Below, one piece after another: positions 6,562 to 12,442 of a DNA stretch of 12,442 bases (position 1 is its first letter; the number at the start of each line of letters is the position of its first letter). Where the stretch lies: contig CAUJFK010000285.1 of assembly GCA_963169175.1 (NCBI GenBank), positions 1 through 12,442 of the forward strand. Reading direction: 5' to 3'. The position numbers and the translations under genes were made by a program. This DNA comes from Acidobacteriota bacterium. Its GTDB lineage: Bacteria > Acidobacteriota > Blastocatellia > Pyrinomonadales > Pyrinomonadaceae. The notes under the pieces were generated by a model. It did no database searches. It was not told the origin of the DNA and was given only the letters and a program-made list of their open reading frames with translations.

Positions 6562-6594
6562 CAAATGCGGCCATATCAGTACAAACACCTTTAA

Positions 6595-8022
6595 CTAGCT
6601 GCAAAGACTATCGATTAGCTCACTTACCATCTTGTGGAAATCCCGGCTCTCGGTCACAAGGCCTTCTATCTTCTCAAAACTGTGCATAACGGTCGTGTGA
6701 TGCTTGCCGCCGAACTCGCGTCCTATCTCAGGATAGCTGTGTTTGGTAAGGCGTTTACACAAATACATTGCCACCTGCCGCGGTACCGCTATCGCCCGCG
6801 AATTGCTCTTTGATTTAAGTTCATCGACCGTCAATTTGTAGTGCGACGCAACGGTGCGTGAAATGCGCTCCATCGTGAGGCCTTCAGGACGTTCGCTGTC
6901 GATGACGTTCTTCATGGCGTCCTGGGCAAGCATTTTTGATATCGGAACGCCGCGCAGGCTTGCAATGGCGACAAGGCGGACAAGCGATCCCTCAAGTTCG
7001 CGAACATTGCTGCGGATCCTGTTTGCGATGTAGATGGCAATATCGTCCGGAAGTTCGATTCCGTCAAGGTCGGCCTTTCGCTTGAGGATCGCGACCTTTG
7101 TCTCAAGGTCAGGCGGTTCGATATCGGCTATCAATCCCCATTCAAAACGCGAATGAAGGCGTTCCTGCAGCGTCGGAATTTCGCGGGGCGGACAATCGCT
7201 TGAGATAACTATCTGTTTCTGATCGTTATGAAGTGCGTTAAATGTGTGGAAGAACTCTTCCTGGGTACGTTCCTTGCCGGCCAGAAACTGCACGTCGTCC
7301 ATTAGCAGCACATCGATCGAGCGGTATTTTTCGCGAAAACTCTCGGTCGAATCGTAGCGGATAGCGTTTATCAGCTCATTCATGAACTTTTCGCTTGTCA
7401 CATACGAAACACGCATATGACGGTCACGCTGCCTTATTGCGTGGCCGATCGCATGCATAAGGTGCGTTTTCCCTAGCCCGACGCCGCCGTATATAAAGAG
7501 CGGATTGTACGTTTTGCCGGGTGTATCAGCAACGCTAAGTGAGGCCGCGTGGGCGAACTGATTTGACGAGCCGACAACGAACTTGTCAAACGTGTACTTT
7601 GGATTGAGCGTATTTTCAAATACAGGTTCGGTGTCAGGCCTCTGTGCCTGGCCTGAATGGCCGGGTGTCGAACGCGCCGTCTCATTGACCGAATGGGTCG
7701 CCGGTAAAGTCCGATAATTGTAATCTTCTGCGTCGTCGCTAAAAAGATTTACCTCGGTCGCCGTCTCGTCGATCGTCCATTCGATCGTGTGGTCAGGATA
7801 GCCAAGTTCTTCAAGGGTCCTGATCAATAGATCGGTGTAATAAAGTGCGACCCAGTCTTTTGTGACCTCGCCGGCCCGAAGGTTTACGATCTTTTCGTCA
7901 GCGTTATGTTCCTCAAACTGTACCGGGCGGAACCACGAATCAACGATCTGTTTATTAAGGCTCCTTTCAACGACAGCGATCACATCGTTCCAGAGGTCGG
8001 TTCTTTTTATTGATGTTTCCAC
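6595..8022 (-). CDS. dnaA: Chromosomal replication initiator protein DnaA
   Basis: This 475-residue AAA+ ATPase binds DnaA boxes, opens the origin and helps load the replicative helicase. Domain I (about 1-85) carries DLWNDVIAVVERSLNKQIVDSWF; a Pro/Thr/Ser-rich linker spans about 95-138; domain III starts at NPKYTFDKFVVGSSNQFAHA with Walker A GGVGLGKTH (179-187), Walker B LLMDDVQF (239-246) and the Arg-rich LQERLHSRFEWGL box; domain IV ends with the DNA-reading CKRLTKHSYPEIGREFGG then KHHTTV (439-444). Two start codons adjoin, TTG at 8025 and GTG at 8022. GTG is preferred because AGGAG (plus 8028-8032) is 5 nt from it and only 2 nt from TTG. DnaA boxes on both sides of the gene suggest autoregulation. 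The stop is TAG. Confidence 0.98.
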   Translation of the reverse strand: METSIKRTDLWNDVIAVVERSLNKQIVDSWFRPVQFEEHNADEKIVNLRAGEVTKDWVALYYTDLLIRTLEELGYPDHTIEWTIDETATEVNLFSDDAEDYNYRTLPATHSVNETARSTPGHSGQAQRPDTEPVFENTLNPKYTFDKFVVGSSNQFAHAASLSVADTPGKTYNPLFIYGGVGLGKTHLMHAIGHAIRQRDRHMRVSYVTSEKFMNELINAIRYDSTESFREKYRSIDVLLMDDVQFLAGKERTQEEFFHTFNALHNDQKQIVISSDCPPREIPTLQERLHSRFEWGLIADIEPPDLETKVAILKRKADLDGIELPDDIAIYIANRIRSNVRELEGSLVRLVAIASLRGVPISKMLAQDAMKNVIDSERPEGLTMERISRTVASHYKLTVDELKSKSNSRAIAVPRQVAMYLCKRLTKHSYPEIGREFGGKHHTTVMHSFEKIEGLVTESRDFHKMVSELIDSLCS

Positions 8023-8055
8023 CAAAGCTCCTGAAATATGACCTGCGAATAGCTA

Positions 8056-8122
8056 CTGAAAGGATATGCTTTTTTGCGGACCAAAGCGAGTCAGCAAAAC
8101 ACTCATATTTGCTGCCTTTCAG
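8056..8122 (-). promoter_or_regulatory. Nested inverted repeats in the dnaA leader
   Basis: CTGAAAGG at 8056-8063 pairs perfectly with CCTTTCAG at 8115-8122. Inside, CAGCAAA at 8092-8098 pairs with TTTGCTG at 8108-8114 around a 9-nt loop, directly stacked on the outer right arm. The structure lies about 25 nt upstream of the dnaA ribosome site. It could be an mRNA leader fold or a protein operator; role unknown. Confidence 0.35.
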
Positions 8123-8147
8123 CGGGTCGATACAAATCTACCGCTAG

Positions 8148-8181
8148 TTTTCCACAGAGTTTTCCACAGGCATGTGGAAAT
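8148..8181. promoter_or_regulatory. DnaA-box cluster upstream of dnaA
   Basis: Two copies of TTTTCCACA begin at 8148 and 8160 on the plus strand, 12 bp apart, and an opposed TGTGGAAAT lies at 8173-8181. The same 9-mers recur in the dnaA-dnaN gap, so these are likely DnaA binding sites acting in autoregulation or as one half of a bipartite origin. Confidence 0.65.
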
Positions 8182-8323
8182 ACACTGAAAAACCTAAAGT
8201 AAAATATTAACTCTTTTATTTACAATGGTTTACAAGAAACCAGCTTTATTGAAACGGGTATCAGACTAACACAAGGAACTATCGAGCGCAAGGAGAATTC
8301 CACAGAAAATGAGCGGCCGACCG

Positions 8324-8351
8324 TTATCCGGTTAAAGGGCTTAAAGTACAA
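8324..8351 (+). promoter_or_regulatory. Weak candidate promoter for the NuiA-like gene
   Basis: A -10-like TACAAT (starting near 8346) lies 17 nt after TTATCC, a poor -35 match. It is on the correct strand about 90 bp before the GTG start. Position and the -10 match are the only support. Confidence 0.22.
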
Positions 8352-8438
8352 TAATTTGAAGCCGGACCAGGGCTTGTTAAACTTGATATTAGGGTCCAAA
8401 AGAGCTCAAAATACGGGCAGATCTATCGAAATTTTTTT

Positions 8439-8855
8439 GTGAGCACGAGAAAAAGGAATTTGGTTGGTGAAGGCCTTCGGCAGGCGCTTGATGATGGTTG
8501 TCACGGGCTGGTTTACGTAAGCGAAACCGACAGTCCGATCGTTCCCGTCTTATCCGCGACACCTAATGATGTGACGATCGAAGAATTTATAAAGAATGCG
8601 GTTCGATCAGATGGCCCGGTCGAGAAAAGGCCAATTACAGCCTTTTTTGACCGACTGACATCGGAAAAGGCGTGGCAAAACGAAGACGAACGGTCCAACG
8701 CCGGACGATTTTCAATATTGAGGGCGATTGTGCTTGATCATCTCGATGGCCCAGCCACGTATCGCATTGGACGCGTTCAGGTCGACATCTTTGTTCTCGG
8801 CCGTGATGCGGAAGGCCGCATTGCAGGAATTCGTACGCGTTCGGTCGAGACATAA
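8439..8855 (+). CDS. Nuclease A inhibitor-like (NuiA family) protein
   Basis: This 138-residue protein resembles NuiA, the Anabaena inhibitor of the non-specific nuclease NucA. The N-terminal LRQALDDGCHGLVYVSETDSP (13-33), the middle ITAFFDRLTSEKAW (66-79) and the C-terminal YRIGRVQVDIFVLGRDAEGRIAG to RTRSVET (108-138) follow the family pattern. Residues reported as important in NuiA for contacting NucA have counterparts here: Glu29 in SETDSP, Trp79 and the C-terminal Thr138. The GTG start at 8439 has no clear ribosome site; no other ordinary start exists in frame upstream before the TAA at 8352, and TTG 8460 is a poor alternative. It is cytoplasmic by sequence, with no signal peptide. It is divergent from dnaA and no nuclease gene lies in the window. 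Family assignment is good; its target is unknown. Confidence 0.8.
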   Translation: MSTRKRNLVGEGLRQALDDGCHGLVYVSETDSPIVPVLSATPNDVTIEEFIKNAVRSDGPVEKRPITAFFDRLTSEKAWQNEDERSNAGRFSILRAIVLDHLDGPATYRIGRVQVDIFVLGRDAEGRIAGIRTRSVET

Positions 8856-8865
8856 AGCAAAAGGA

Positions 8866-8886
8866 GCCGTCCTGTTACAGAACGGC
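8866..8886 (-). terminator. Rho-independent terminator of the GIN-domain gene
   Basis: Arms GCCGTCCTGT (8866-8875) and ACAGAACGGC (8877-8886) pair with one flaw. On the minus strand the flaw is a G-U wobble, on the plus strand a C-A mismatch, which favours minus-strand use. On the minus strand the stem is followed by TCCTTTTGCTTT. It lies between the convergent NuiA-like and GIN-domain genes, 24 bp past the latter's stop. Confidence 0.6.
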
Positions 8887-8909
8887 CCGGATCTCGAAGT
8901 CATAACGTG

Positions 8910-9608
8910 CTACTTTTCCCGGATCGTACTTGCCCCGGACGAACTCTTTTCAACATTCGTTGGGGTTCCACCGTAAACGATCTTACTTGCACCGCTTGCA
9001 TCGGTACGAAGTTCACCGGTCGCAAAGACGGATACGCTGCTGGCCCCGCTCGCCTCGACCTCGGCATTAAGTGCCCGCAGGTTCTCGGCATCGACCGCAC
9101 TCGCTCCGCTAACTTCTACAGAGAGTTTTGCCGTTGAACCGGTGACCACCGCTTTCGTGGCACCGCTGGCACAAACACGAAGATAATCGTTATTTATATC
9201 CGCCACCGTTATCTTCGATACACCTGATGCGTCAATACTCGTTATATCCGGGGCGAATATTTTGACCTTCAAACCGTTATCGGTCGAGATGCGGCCCTCA
9301 CTCTCGATATGCAGAACGCCGTCGCGAACTTCAGTCTGTATCAGGGGAAGCAGGTTGTCATCGGCCTCTACTTCGACCGCGAAATCCTTCTGGGCGGTTA
9401 CTTCGACCTGGAACACGCCGCTTACATCGATGCCTTTGAAATCGCGCAGTTTGCGCGACTCGGTCGCAATATTGCCTGAGCCTTTTGTCTTTTCGTTGAA
9501 TGAAAACTTAAAGAATCTATTATTGATGCGGCCGAACGAGAATGAACTGGCAATGCATACGCCAGTGATAACCGCTGCCGCAAAGATAAGAATGCCGAAC
9601 TTTTTCAT
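8910..9608 (-). CDS. Head GIN domain (DUF2807) secreted protein
   Basis: This 232-residue protein has a signal peptide (MKKFGILIFAAAVITGVCIA, residues 1-20) and a DUF2807 'putative auto-transporter adhesin, head GIN' domain. The domain starts with RDFKGIDVSGVFQVEVTAQ (55-73) and LLPLIQTEVRDGVLHIE. From about 127 an (A/S)SGA motif recurs roughly every 20 residues (near 128, 148, 167, 187, 205 and 223), as expected for stacked beta-helix turns. It is probably exported to the periplasm or surface. The ATG at 9608 has a strong GGAGGAG ribosome site (plus 9613-9619). The stop is TAG, with a terminator hairpin just beyond. Despite the family name, adhesion has rarely been tested; the domain may be structural. 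Its neighbour upstream is a lipoprotein gene with its own terminator, so it is likely a single-gene unit. Confidence 0.88.
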   Translation of the reverse strand: MKKFGILIFAAAVITGVCIASSFSFGRINNRFFKFSFNEKTKGSGNIATESRKLRDFKGIDVSGVFQVEVTAQKDFAVEVEADDNLLPLIQTEVRDGVLHIESEGRISTDNGLKVKIFAPDITSIDASGVSKITVADINNDYLRVCASGATKAVVTGSTAKLSVEVSGASAVDAENLRALNAEVEASGASSVSVFATGELRTDASGASKIVYGGTPTNVEKSSSGASTIREK

Positions 9609-9688
9609 GTTTCTCCTCCGAAGGAACTGAACTGATGAAAAAGAACGAGAACGGACTGAACAAAGTTCAAAGAAAATTAGAATGCGAA

Positions 9689-9711
9689 GGGCCGCCCATT
9701 GCGGACGGCCC
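9689..9711 (-). terminator. Rho-independent terminator of the lipoprotein gene
   Basis: GGGCCGCCC (9689-9697) pairs with GGACGGCCC (9703-9711) over 9 bp around a 5-nt loop. The single irregular pair is a G-U wobble only on the minus strand. Minus-strand sequence after the stem is TTCGCATTCTAATTTTCTTT, moderately T-rich. It sits 24 bp past the lipoprotein stop. Confidence 0.6.
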
Positions 9712-9735
9712 AGCCTAAGCCTCGATCAACAGCCG

Positions 9736-10203
9736 TTATTTGCGGCAATAGCTCTCGCTTCCCTTTGTGATAACGACACAGGCCTTCTCACCCTGCGGCC
9801 ACTTCATTCCGGTTTCATCGGGAGTTGCGGCCTTGATGGTCTCGGCCTTGCCCTTCCGTGTGAACTCGATGACGTCGCCTTTCGCGGTGCCGTCAAATGA
9901 TTCAGCCCTTTTGTCAGCTCCGGTGATCTCAACCATATACTTCTCACTCGCTTTCGTTACCTTTAGCTCGGTACCGCCGGAGCCGGGCCAGGTGCCCTCA
10001 AGCGTACTGAGTTTCGCCGATGGTGCGGCCGGTGCCTTGGGATCGACCGAAGGCGTGGTGGTTGGAGTTCCGGTCCCGGCCGGAGTCGCCGGGCTCTGAT
10101 TTGTTATTGGTGTGGTAGGCGGCTTTGGGGCCTCGGTAGGCTGACAAGCGGCCAAAACGCCCGCGACGGTCGCGAACAAAACTGTCAAAATTGATCTTCT
10201 CAT
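9736..10203 (-). CDS. Small lipoprotein, unknown function
   Basis: Starting at ATG 10203 gives 155 residues: a positively charged start, a hydrophobic stretch and a lipobox LAAC with Cys20, so it is a predicted lipoprotein anchored in a membrane. A Pro/Thr/Ala-rich linker covers about 21-63. A compact 90-residue domain follows (LEGTWPGSGGTELKVTK, YMVEITG, GDVIEFTRKGKAETIKA, TGMKWPQGEKACVVITKGSESYCRK), rich in predicted beta strands, with Cys142 and Cys153 placed for a possible disulphide. The frame is open 26 codons further upstream to 10281, but that would put charged residues before the signal peptide, so the shorter start is preferred despite a weak ribosome site. I do not recognise the C-terminal domain. 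It is followed by a terminator. Confidence 0.8.
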   Translation of the reverse strand: MRRSILTVLFATVAGVLAACQPTEAPKPPTTPITNQSPATPAGTGTPTTTPSVDPKAPAAPSAKLSTLEGTWPGSGGTELKVTKASEKYMVEITGADKRAESFDGTAKGDVIEFTRKGKAETIKAATPDETGMKWPQGEKACVVITKGSESYCRK

Positions 10204-10483
10204 TGTAATTTCCGGACTAAACGGTCGCATCGCGGTCTTTCCGGCCGAACCGCAACCCAATTTCGGCCCCGCAAGATCCAAGCAGACACAGCCGGAATGC
10301 CATGCTATCGGTCCAGTCGCAGGTTTCGGTGAAAAGCCGAAACTCTGTCGCTAGAACAGACCGATCAGGCAACGCTGCGTCCGAAAGAACGCGCGGGAAC
10401 CGAGAACTTGCAATTATTTTTTGGTAGTCGGAACTTTTTGCTAACCGGATGATCAGAGGCAGGATCTTTGCCGACAATGGCCG
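10204..10483. other. Intergenic region with three short inverted repeats
   Basis: No convincing gene is seen; an 86-codon minus-strand frame has unremarkable composition and no ribosome site. Three perfect 7-bp inverted repeats occur: GGCCGAA/TTCGGCC (10243-10249, 10262-10268), GTTTCGG/CCGAAAC (10323-10329, 10337-10343), and ATCGGTC/GACCGAT (10307-10313, 10359-10365) enclosing the second. It likely holds the promoter and leader of the lipoprotein gene. Confidence 0.35.
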
Positions 10484-12112
10484 CTACTCAGCAAACGTAA
10501 AATAGGCCCAGATCGCCTGCCCGATGCCGAGTATCAACCCAAGCAATGCGCCGAACAATTCGATCTTGCGGAGGTGTTCTTTGGCTACGGACAGGACCAG
10601 CGCCTCAAGCTTCTCGACGGGATAATTGTTGATCTTGTCCCGCACGACGCCGCCAACATCAAATTCTTTGATTGCCTCGGGGAGCTTTTCTCTAATGGCC
10701 TCGATGATCGTATCGGCAAGTGATTCACTGCCGGCCTGGAGTTTTTCGCCCGAGATCGTATCCGATAAACGGCCGATCGGCGTAGATAGAAGCTTTTCGA
10801 TCTGGTTATTGAGTACGGAGTTGATTATCTGCGAGGTTTCGGTCCGGGAAAGAATGCTCAAAAAGCCCTTTGAGAGCATGTTCTTGAGTTTTTCCTCTGA
10901 CTCTGGATGCAGCGTCTGCATTATTGCGTCGATGCTGTGGGGCCGCAGCCGCGCAAGGGTTTCATGAAGGTAGGCTGAAATGGACGATACCATCTCCTCA
11001 CCGCGAAGTAGCGAAAGGACGGCCTTTACGATCTGGTCCTTTACGCGGTCTAGCTGTTCGGGGGCGATCCGCCCGATCAGTTCAGGCAGCGGGCGGGCCA
11101 GAGCATCGTCGATGCTGGTGTTTATAAAATTGCCTGCCTCAACGGCAAAGAAATCGCCTTTGAGAGTTTCCTCAATTCGCTTTGGAAGACTCTCGTTGAC
11201 AAGGTCGTCCACCTCGTCGATAAGGTTTTCGCGCGAGACAAATATTTTTTTGAAGAATGGCAGGGCCTCATAATAGGCGTGGACCTCTTTTTTTATCAAC
11301 GAGCCGATCTGATTTCGCGTTCGCTCGGCCGCGGCTATCTGAGTCAGGTGATGGGCCATCGGCGTTATCTGCTCGTTGGCCTTTTCTTTTAGTAGTGCTA
11401 CGGCGTCGTCAGTAAACAGGGAGGCGAGCGGCGTTTCGGCCGTTGCAATGTCATCGACGCGGCGGCCGATAAACTCGCGGACCTTTTCTTCGAGCGTTGG
11501 CGAATTTATTGCCAAGGCGATCCGTTCATCCAGAAATCCGACGATCTTTTCGAAGGCCGAATCGTCAATTACCTCAGAGACACGTTTGGAAAGGAACTCA
11601 TCGACACGGCGTGTGACGAAACCGCGGATCGTCTCAAGCGATTCCTCGCTTTTGAGAACCTCTTCAATGTGGCCGGCAACTTTGAACTGGAGCGATGATA
11701 TTGCGTCGAGCACCGGTTCGCGCAATGTGCCGGGAAGAGCATCGATAAGCGACGGGTATTCCCGGGCGGCAAGGTCAGCAGTATAAGATTCGACAACGCC
11801 GCGGATCTTGCGGCGAAGAAAATCTTTGCCGAGCAGTTCTTCCATTATGGTTTCCTGCGAAACCAGTTCTTCGCCTACGGCCTTTCCAATTGCGTTCGCG
11901 AGACGATCGCGATGCCGCGGGATCATTCCCTGCGGAAAAAGAGTGATGCCGAGAAGCTTGAATGGCTGCCGCGGCCGGAACAGCATTCGAACCGCGAGCC
12001 ATGCCCCAAAGTATCCGTGGACCGCGGCGAAAATTATGAAGAGGCCCATCTGGACCCAGATATGTTTGAAGAAGGGGGCGAGCGAGGCCGTAATGTCGGT
12101 TATAAGATCCAT
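10484..12112 (-). CDS. DUF445 family membrane protein
   Basis: This 542-residue protein belongs to DUF445, a family that includes Bacillus YheB; its biochemical role is not known. A first membrane helix lies at about 19-45 and runs into VRMLFRPRQPFKLLGITLFPQGMIPRHRDRLANAIGKAVG (41-80), the usual family N-terminus. The central 400 residues are long, charged, amphipathic helices with repeats of short segments such as LPELIGRI and LPEAIKEF, probably coiled. A second membrane helix closes the protein (IELFGALLGLILGIGQAIWAYF, about 517-538). Both ends therefore sit in the membrane with the helical middle on one side. ATG 12112 has only a weak ribosome site. The stop is TAG. It is followed by 280 bp without a convincing gene. 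Confidence 0.88.
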   Translation of the reverse strand: MDLITDITASLAPFFKHIWVQMGLFIIFAAVHGYFGAWLAVRMLFRPRQPFKLLGITLFPQGMIPRHRDRLANAIGKAVGEELVSQETIMEELLGKDFLRRKIRGVVESYTADLAAREYPSLIDALPGTLREPVLDAISSLQFKVAGHIEEVLKSEESLETIRGFVTRRVDEFLSKRVSEVIDDSAFEKIVGFLDERIALAINSPTLEEKVREFIGRRVDDIATAETPLASLFTDDAVALLKEKANEQITPMAHHLTQIAAAERTRNQIGSLIKKEVHAYYEALPFFKKIFVSRENLIDEVDDLVNESLPKRIEETLKGDFFAVEAGNFINTSIDDALARPLPELIGRIAPEQLDRVKDQIVKAVLSLLRGEEMVSSISAYLHETLARLRPHSIDAIMQTLHPESEEKLKNMLSKGFLSILSRTETSQIINSVLNNQIEKLLSTPIGRLSDTISGEKLQAGSESLADTIIEAIREKLPEAIKEFDVGGVVRDKINNYPVEKLEALVLSVAKEHLRKIELFGALLGLILGIGQAIWAYFTFAE

Positions 12113-12227
12113 TTGCTTTTCAGCGCTGTTCTATCTTATTCGTTTTCGACGGTGGTTTCTTCAATTCACCGCGGAAAAGACCAAAAAGACGAGCAAGAGT
12201 GAAAAGAAGGAATTCGGCCCGGGGATG

Positions 12228-12442
12228 TTAAAAGATCTGAAAGCCTTTTGACCGCAGTCTGAAATCGGAGAAATCCTTCAGCCATTCATAGTTAACACTA
12301 TAGTTCTTCCACTGTTCATCCTCATCCTTGAAAAGCGTCATGTCGTCAGGCTGGTCCGTGATCGTGCCGTCAGCGTAGATGCGTTTGTTGGGTTCAAGCC
12401 GCGGTAAAAGCTTTTCACGAATCTTTTCGCCGATCACGTGTG
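12228..12442 (-). CDS. Unrecognised protein, C-terminal part (truncated by window edge)
   Basis: The frame is open from the right edge to a TAA at 12228-12230, giving 71 visible codons. A GTG at 12437 is the leftmost possible start, but the open codon before it means the gene may begin outside the window. The visible part is charged and hydrophilic (GEKIREKLLPRLEPNKRIYADG, then DDMTLFKDEDEQWKNYSVNYEWLKDFSDFRLRSKGFQIF) with several Tyr/Trp residues near the end and no membrane segment. I do not recognise the family. It lies upstream of the DUF445 gene on the same strand, 115 bp away, and could share its transcript. Confidence 0.5.
   Translation of the reverse strand, partial: HVIGEKIREKLLPRLEPNKRIYADGTITDQPDDMTLFKDEDEQWKNYSVNYEWLKDFSDFRLRSKGFQIF

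Larger units (their letters stand above)
6211..6594. other. oriC: Putative replication origin (oriC), dnaA-dnaN intergenic region
   Basis: This 384-bp gap has no convincing gene. It contains DnaA-box-like sequences at 6322-6330, 6385-6393, 6396-6404, 6450-6458, 6479-6487 and 6553-6561, plus one inside the dnaA 3' end at 6633-6641. At the dnaN side lies an AT-rich stretch (6271-6302), next to a trinucleotide repeat and GC spacer leading into the box at 6322. Boxes plus AT-rich DNA beside dnaA and dnaN are the classical signs of a bacterial origin. The dnaN promoter should also be here, but no clear -35/-10 pair was found. Confidence 0.75.
8026..8438. promoter_or_regulatory. Divergent dnaA / nuiA-like intergenic region, second DnaA-box cluster
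   Basis: This 413-bp gap has no convincing gene. Nearest dnaA is its leader, with nested inverted repeats at 8056-8122. Next come DnaA-box-like sites at 8148-8156 and 8160-8168 (TTTTCCACA) and 8173-8181 (TGTGGAAAT), then an AT-rich stretch (about 8196-8236), and a further partial box AATTCCACA at 8296-8304. It probably holds the dnaA promoter, a second origin half and the promoter of the plus-strand gene. No start site can be fixed by eye. Confidence 0.65.

Noticed and set aside
10217..10477. 86-codon minus-strand open frame upstream of the lipoprotein
   Set aside because: No ribosome site, no recognisable motif, and it overlaps the out-of-place longer lipoprotein reading and inverted repeats.
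11376..11786. 136-codon plus-strand open frame inside the DUF445 gene
   Set aside because: Serine/arginine-rich shadow of a clear coding frame on the other strand.

Overview
The window is bacterial chromosomal DNA centred on dnaA and dnaN, so it probably holds the replication origin. No rRNA, tRNA, CRISPR array, transposase or phage gene was seen. The moderate-to-high GC, the mix of small stress-type families (SRPBCC, DoxX, PhnB-like VOC, DUF1428), the GIN-domain protein, DUF445 and a long REP-like GC-rich palindrome suggest Acidobacteriota, perhaps Blastocatellia. That placement is tentative because no database search was possible.

Layout. (1) 1-473: the C-terminal part of an AlkD-type DNA alkylation repair protein, cut by the left edge. 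(2) 474-740: a gap with an 18-bp-arm REP-like palindrome. (3) 741-4442, plus strand: a run of small genes, VOC (PhnB-like) and DoxX-like overlapping by ATGA, then SRPBCC/AHSA1, a second DoxX, a DUF1428 gene broken by an in-frame TAA, and a MATE exporter. (4) 4459-4974, minus strand: a small membrane-protein gene broken by an in-frame TAG. (5) 5026-8022, minus strand: dnaN and dnaA, separated by 384 bp with DnaA boxes, a DnaA-trio-like repeat and an AT-rich stretch. A second DnaA-box cluster lies upstream of dnaA, so the origin looks bipartite. (6) 8439-8855, plus strand: a NuiA-like nuclease inhibitor homologue, divergent from dnaA. (7) 8910-12442, minus strand: a GIN-domain (DUF2807) surface protein, a small lipoprotein, a DUF445 membrane protein and an unrecognised partial gene at the right edge. 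Two hairpins followed by U-rich runs fit terminators for the first two.

How it works together. DnaA would bind boxes on both sides of its own gene, giving origin unwinding near 6270-6330 and probably autoregulation. DnaN is the clamp loaded afterwards. The left-hand genes look like a small detoxification or stress cluster ending in an exporter, which is inferred from family membership only. The right-hand genes are envelope proteins without an evident shared pathway.

The points most worth a second look are the DnaA-trio/GC-spacer/DnaA-box arrangement next to dnaN, the non-classical DnaA-box sequence, two nonsense-interrupted genes within 2.2 kb, the REP-like palindrome, and an inverted repeat covering the ribosome binding site of the SRPBCC gene.
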